Shown here in pieces: positions 33,703-35,750 of a DNA stretch of 35,750 nucleotides. How positions within the stretch are numbered: position 1 is the first letter of the stretch; every line of letters starts with the position of its first letter. The stretch is from JBKHBT01 sp046542255. GTDB lineage: Bacteria > UBP14 > UBA6098 > JBKHBT01. Position numbers and translations under genes: made by a program. The stretch lies in contig JBKHBT010000029.1 of assembly GCA_046542255.1 (NCBI GenBank), positions 1 through 35,750 on the forward strand, given 5' to 3'. The notes below the pieces were generated by a model, which saw only the letters and a list, made by a program, of their open reading frames with translations, did not search any database and was not told the DNA's origin.

Positions 33703-34938
33703 GTGTTCGATGCAATGGATTTCCTAAACAGCATTAATTTTATACGCCTTGGTGGAAGCGATGGCGAGAAAAAGGCAGCACAAATAATCAAACAAAATAT
33801 GAAAAAAATTGGGCTGAAAACAAAAATCGAAGAATTCGATATCACAGCTTTTGAGAAGGGCAAGGCAACTCTCGAGGTTTTAGAACCATACAAAGCCATT
33901 TACGAAGGTTTCCCGATTGGCTACGGCGGCGATATCGATGAGACATTCGAGCTTTATCCTATTCCAGTTGACCCGATGGATATATCGGCTATTCATAAAG
34001 GCAAATGTATTTTATCTTCGAAAAGGGCACATTATAAGGCATTCGAGAATCTTAAGAAATTCGATATTCCAGCGATTATCATGATCAATCCGCCATACCG
34101 GAAGCCGCAATATACCTGTTCATCTATCGAGGCTGTCGAGGAATTCGGCAAATTGCCCGGCATCAGCCTTTCCTATGATGATTGCCTCGAAATCGCAAGC
34201 AGAAAAGCTACAAGGGTACGGCTGATCATAGAAGAGAAATCATATCCCGCCAAATCTCGCAATGTAATTGGCACATTGCCTATGGATGGTGTGGATAATA
34301 TCATCGAAGATGAGGAGATAATAGTCTGTGGCCATTTCGATAGCGTGGCGACCTCGCCGGGTATGATAGATAATGCAACAGGAGTGGCAAATGTTCTTAT
34401 GATGGCGGAGAGATTTACAAAAGATAAACCGAGGCGTAGGATGAAGTTTATCGCTTTTGGAAGTGAAGAGCTGGGGCTTCGAGGATCAAAAGCCTATATC
34501 GAAGCGCATAAAGAAGATCTCGATAAGATTAGGTTTATTGTAAATATCGATATCGCTGGAGATATTCTTGGGACTACATTTTCCAAAGTAACCGGCCCAG
34601 AAGAGATTAAAAACTACCTTGATTCATGGAAGAAGATACATGGTTTTACGCTCGATAATAGCCATGATATATATTCCAGCGATAATATGCCATTTTGCAA
34701 GATGGGTATCCCAGCGGTATCATTCGGCTATGGAAGAACTTCCGGGTATTTTGTGCATTGGTCTGGAGATACTATCGAGCATGTCAGTCAGGATGCTCTC
34801 GATGAATCTGCAGGGATAATCGAGAAGTTTATTCGCGAAATTGCATTCAGCGAAGTATTTCCTTTCGAGCGAAAAATTCCTGAGAAAATCCAAAAGAAGG
34901 TCGATGAGTATTTCGGCAATAGGTGGAACGGTTCATAA
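33703..34938 (+). CDS. M28-family zinc aminopeptidase
   Basis: 411 residues from GTG 33703, which has AAAGGAG 6-8 nt upstream. ATG 33685 and 33655 are possible but have no ribosome site, and the second overlaps the previous gene. The M28 two-zinc set is visible: H211 (GHFDS), D223 (DNATG), the pair E255-E256 (GSEELGLRGS), D283 (VNIDIAGD) and H352 (FVHWSGDT). The middle part before the catalytic domain (about 75-185) looks like the inserted PA-type domain common in this family. It removes N-terminal amino acids from peptides. No signal peptide is seen, so it may act in the cytoplasm, which is less usual for M28. The last 25 residues form a lysine-rich helix. Confidence 0.88.
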   Translation: MFDAMDFLNSINFIRLGGSDGEKKAAQIIKQNMKKIGLKTKIEEFDITAFEKGKATLEVLEPYKAIYEGFPIGYGGDIDETFELYPIPVDPMDISAIHKGKCILSSKRAHYKAFENLKKFDIPAIIMINPPYRKPQYTCSSIEAVEEFGKLPGISLSYDDCLEIASRKATRVRLIIEEKSYPAKSRNVIGTLPMDGVDNIIEDEEIIVCGHFDSVATSPGMIDNATGVANVLMMAERFTKDKPRRRMKFIAFGSEELGLRGSKAYIEAHKEDLDKIRFIVNIDIAGDILGTTFSKVTGPEEIKNYLDSWKKIHGFTLDNSHDIYSSDNMPFCKMGIPAVSFGYGRTSGYFVHWSGDTIEHVSQDALDESAGIIEKFIREIAFSEVFPFERKIPEKIQKKVDEYFGNRWNGS

Positions 34939-35030
34939 AATGTCTGTTTAAGGCAATGTCCCATATTTTCTGTAAAATTGAAAACTTTGAAAAAAAAAAG
35001 CATCCAATGACTCAGAAGCAAGATACAATG

Positions 35031-35062
35031 GTAAAGGAAATTTTGGGTAAAGGAAATTTTGC
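35031..35062 (+). repeat. Perfect 16-bp tandem duplication in the transposase remnant
   Basis: GGTAAAGGAAATTTTG occurs twice without a gap (35031-35046, 35047-35062). Removing one copy restores the transposase frame (MVKEILQAAINKDGDFLKE), so the duplication is the frameshift. Confidence 0.9.
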
Positions 35063-35118
35063 AAGCAGCAATTAACAAAGATGGAGATTTTCTAAAGGAG
35101 ATAATCACTGCAATTCTC

Positions 35119-35233
35119 CAGACAATGCGCTGTTCCGCATTATCATACTTTTCAGGCTAAAACATCAGTAAAGCCTTTTGGGTATATATATTAAGTATTA
35201 TATTTATGTTATATATATGGCTTTAAAAGAGGA
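35119..35233 (+). repeat. Dispersed two-hairpin repeat, copy E (inside the transposase remnant)
   Basis: A full-length copy. The outer hairpin is GACAATGCG/CGCATTATC (35121-35144, one mismatch), followed by TCAGGCTAAAACATCAGT. The inner arms are AAAGCC and GGCTTT around an AT-rich loop, and the copy closes with TTTAAAAGAG. Transposase sequence lies on both sides, so its two ends are bounded here to within a few bases. No target duplication is obvious. Confidence 0.88.
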
Positions 35234-35516
35234 ACTCTTGTAATTCGAATGTGACCAACAGATCGATGTCGGCAAGTATAAGCGCGATAGCAAGCTCAAT
35301 ACTATCAATCGCAATGGATACAAACCACGAACTCTAAATACAAGGTTTGGTAAATTCGAACTCAAGAAGCCAGAAATCCGAGAATATTCTTTTGAAACTC
35401 GTATTTTGGAGAAATATCAGCGAAGCGAAAAAGCTTTAACAGTGGCAATGCAGTAGATGGTGATTTCAGGTGTATCGACAAACAGAATCAAAAAAATCAT
35501 GGAAAACTATCATTAA

Positions 35517-35640
35517 GCTTGTCCCATACTCAACTCTAATGCTTGAAAAAAATCATTATTTGCTATCGATTGCAATAGTTTATCGAAGAGTCAAATAAAT
35601 TAAGCGACTTCAGCCAAAAACCAGAAAGAATGATGTAAAT
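35517..35640. other. Non-coding remainder between the transposase remnant and the terminator
   Basis: This stretch is AT-rich. No gene, repeat or structure stood out. Confidence 0.4.
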
Positions 35641-35675
35641 AAAAAAACCGCCCTCTATCAAAAAGACAAGGGCGG
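35641..35675 (-). terminator. Rho-independent terminator of the gene entering from the right
   Basis: On the minus strand CCGCCCT (35675-35669) pairs with AGGGCGG (35654-35648) across a 14-nt loop, followed by seven T. It stands 22 bp after the stop codon at 35697. Confidence 0.85.
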
Positions 35676-35696
35676 CCTTTTCGGACTGTATCTATC

Positions 35697-35750
35697 CTAT
35701 CTAATCAGAGAAATTGTGCCTTCGCAGACTAATTCGCCGTCTTTTGTTAT
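35697..35750 (-). CDS. 3' end of a surface protein with the same C-terminal tail as the giant protein
   Basis: The last 17 codons and stop of a minus-strand gene cut by the window edge: ITKDGELVCEGTISLIR. The giant protein of this window ends ISRDGEIICEGTITLVR, with 11 of 17 residues the same. This is the end of the FlgD-Ig/CHU_C-type C-terminal domain, so the gene is very likely another exported, tail-sorted surface protein. Its own terminator follows. Nothing can be said of the rest. Confidence 0.75.
   Translation of the reverse strand: MTKDGELVCEGTISLIR

Larger units (their letters stand above)
35008..35516 (+). pseudogene. IS256-family transposase remnant, frameshifted, split by a repeat and truncated
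   Basis: The N-terminal third of an IS256 (Mutator-like) transposase in pieces. The first piece starts ATG 35008 (MTQKQDTMVKEIL). After a 16-bp tandem duplication the frame shifts, and the true frame reads AAINKDGDFLKEIITAILQ to about 35120. Repeat copy E (35119-35233) then interrupts it. The gene resumes with VGKYKRD, INRNGYKPRTLNTRFG, ELKKPEIREYSFET and EKYQRSEKALTVAM, then GVSTNRIKKIMENY, ending at 35516. In-frame stops are at 35241 (TAA) and 35454 (TAG). RNGYxxRTLxTRxG and GVSTRxV are hallmarks of this family. The catalytic DDE region is missing. A dead relic. Confidence 0.85.

Noticed and set aside
34788..35108. A 106-codon minus-strand frame over the end of the M28 gene and the transposase start
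   Set aside because: It is antisense to two recognised coding stretches and has no start signal.
35217..35240. The block ATGGCTTTAAAAGAG at the end of the dispersed repeat as the start of an IS transposase
   Set aside because: The true N-terminal part of the IS256 transposase lies upstream of it (35008-35120), copies B, C and D are followed by unrelated sequence, and C and D lack the ATG. It is only the inner arm of the repeat.

Overview
The window is AT-rich bacterial chromosome with many small insertions in the gaps between genes. Several features point to a member of the FCB-associated candidate phyla (the Fibrobacterota, Cloacimonadota, Marinimicrobia, Zixibacteria or WOR-3 type). They are a 5269-residue secreted adhesin-like protein made of PKD/SprB-like and Ig-like repeats with a C-terminal FlgD-Ig/CHU_C-type tail, a second gene entering from the right edge with the same tail, many lipoproteins, and AGGAG-type ribosome sites mixed with starts that have none. 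The exact phylum cannot be fixed from the sequence alone.

Layout, left to right. (1) 1-278: the end of a dispersed repeat, then the 3' piece of a gene with a FlgD-Ig-like end. (2) 292-2123, minus: a two-gene restriction-modification unit, endonuclease then methyltransferase, overlapping by 4 bp. (3) 2254-18063, minus: the giant surface protein, 15.8 kb, with its own terminator. (4) 18064-18993: non-coding, with a dispersed repeat and a 27-bp tandem repeat. (5) 18994-22669, plus: tRNA nucleotidyltransferase, then a lipoprotein methionine sulfoxide reductase B-A fusion coupled to a PQQ-propeller lipoprotein. (6) 22812-27408, minus: an apparent operon of two exported proteins, a zinc-ribbon methyltransferase with no standard start codon, a polyprenyl-phosphate sugar transferase and two half-size permease-like proteins. 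(7) 27409-28138: non-coding, with a dispersed repeat copy and a 345-bp MITE-like element with 15-bp terminal inverted repeats. (8) 28139-29266, plus: an ECF sigma factor with its zinc-binding membrane anti-sigma factor. (9) 29267-29906: a regulatory-looking gap with RNA structure and three TGTAC palindromes. (10) 29907-31184: an exported all-helical five-repeat protein with a terminator. (11) 31336-34938, plus: RNase G, a lipoprotein and an M28 peptidase. (12) 35008-35516: a ruined IS256-family transposase that has itself been split by a copy of the dispersed repeat. (13) 35697-35750, minus: the last 17 codons of another tailed surface protein with its terminator.

The main theme is the cell envelope: export, glycan assembly, oxidative repair of exported proteins, envelope-stress sigma signalling and very large surface proteins. 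The least described parts are the five-copy, two-hairpin dispersed element (one copy nested in a transposase gene), the TIR element at 27731, the TGTAC palindrome array with a terminator and a small ORF ahead of the helical-repeat protein, and the layered repeat structure of the giant gene. Everything here was read by eye; no homology search was run.
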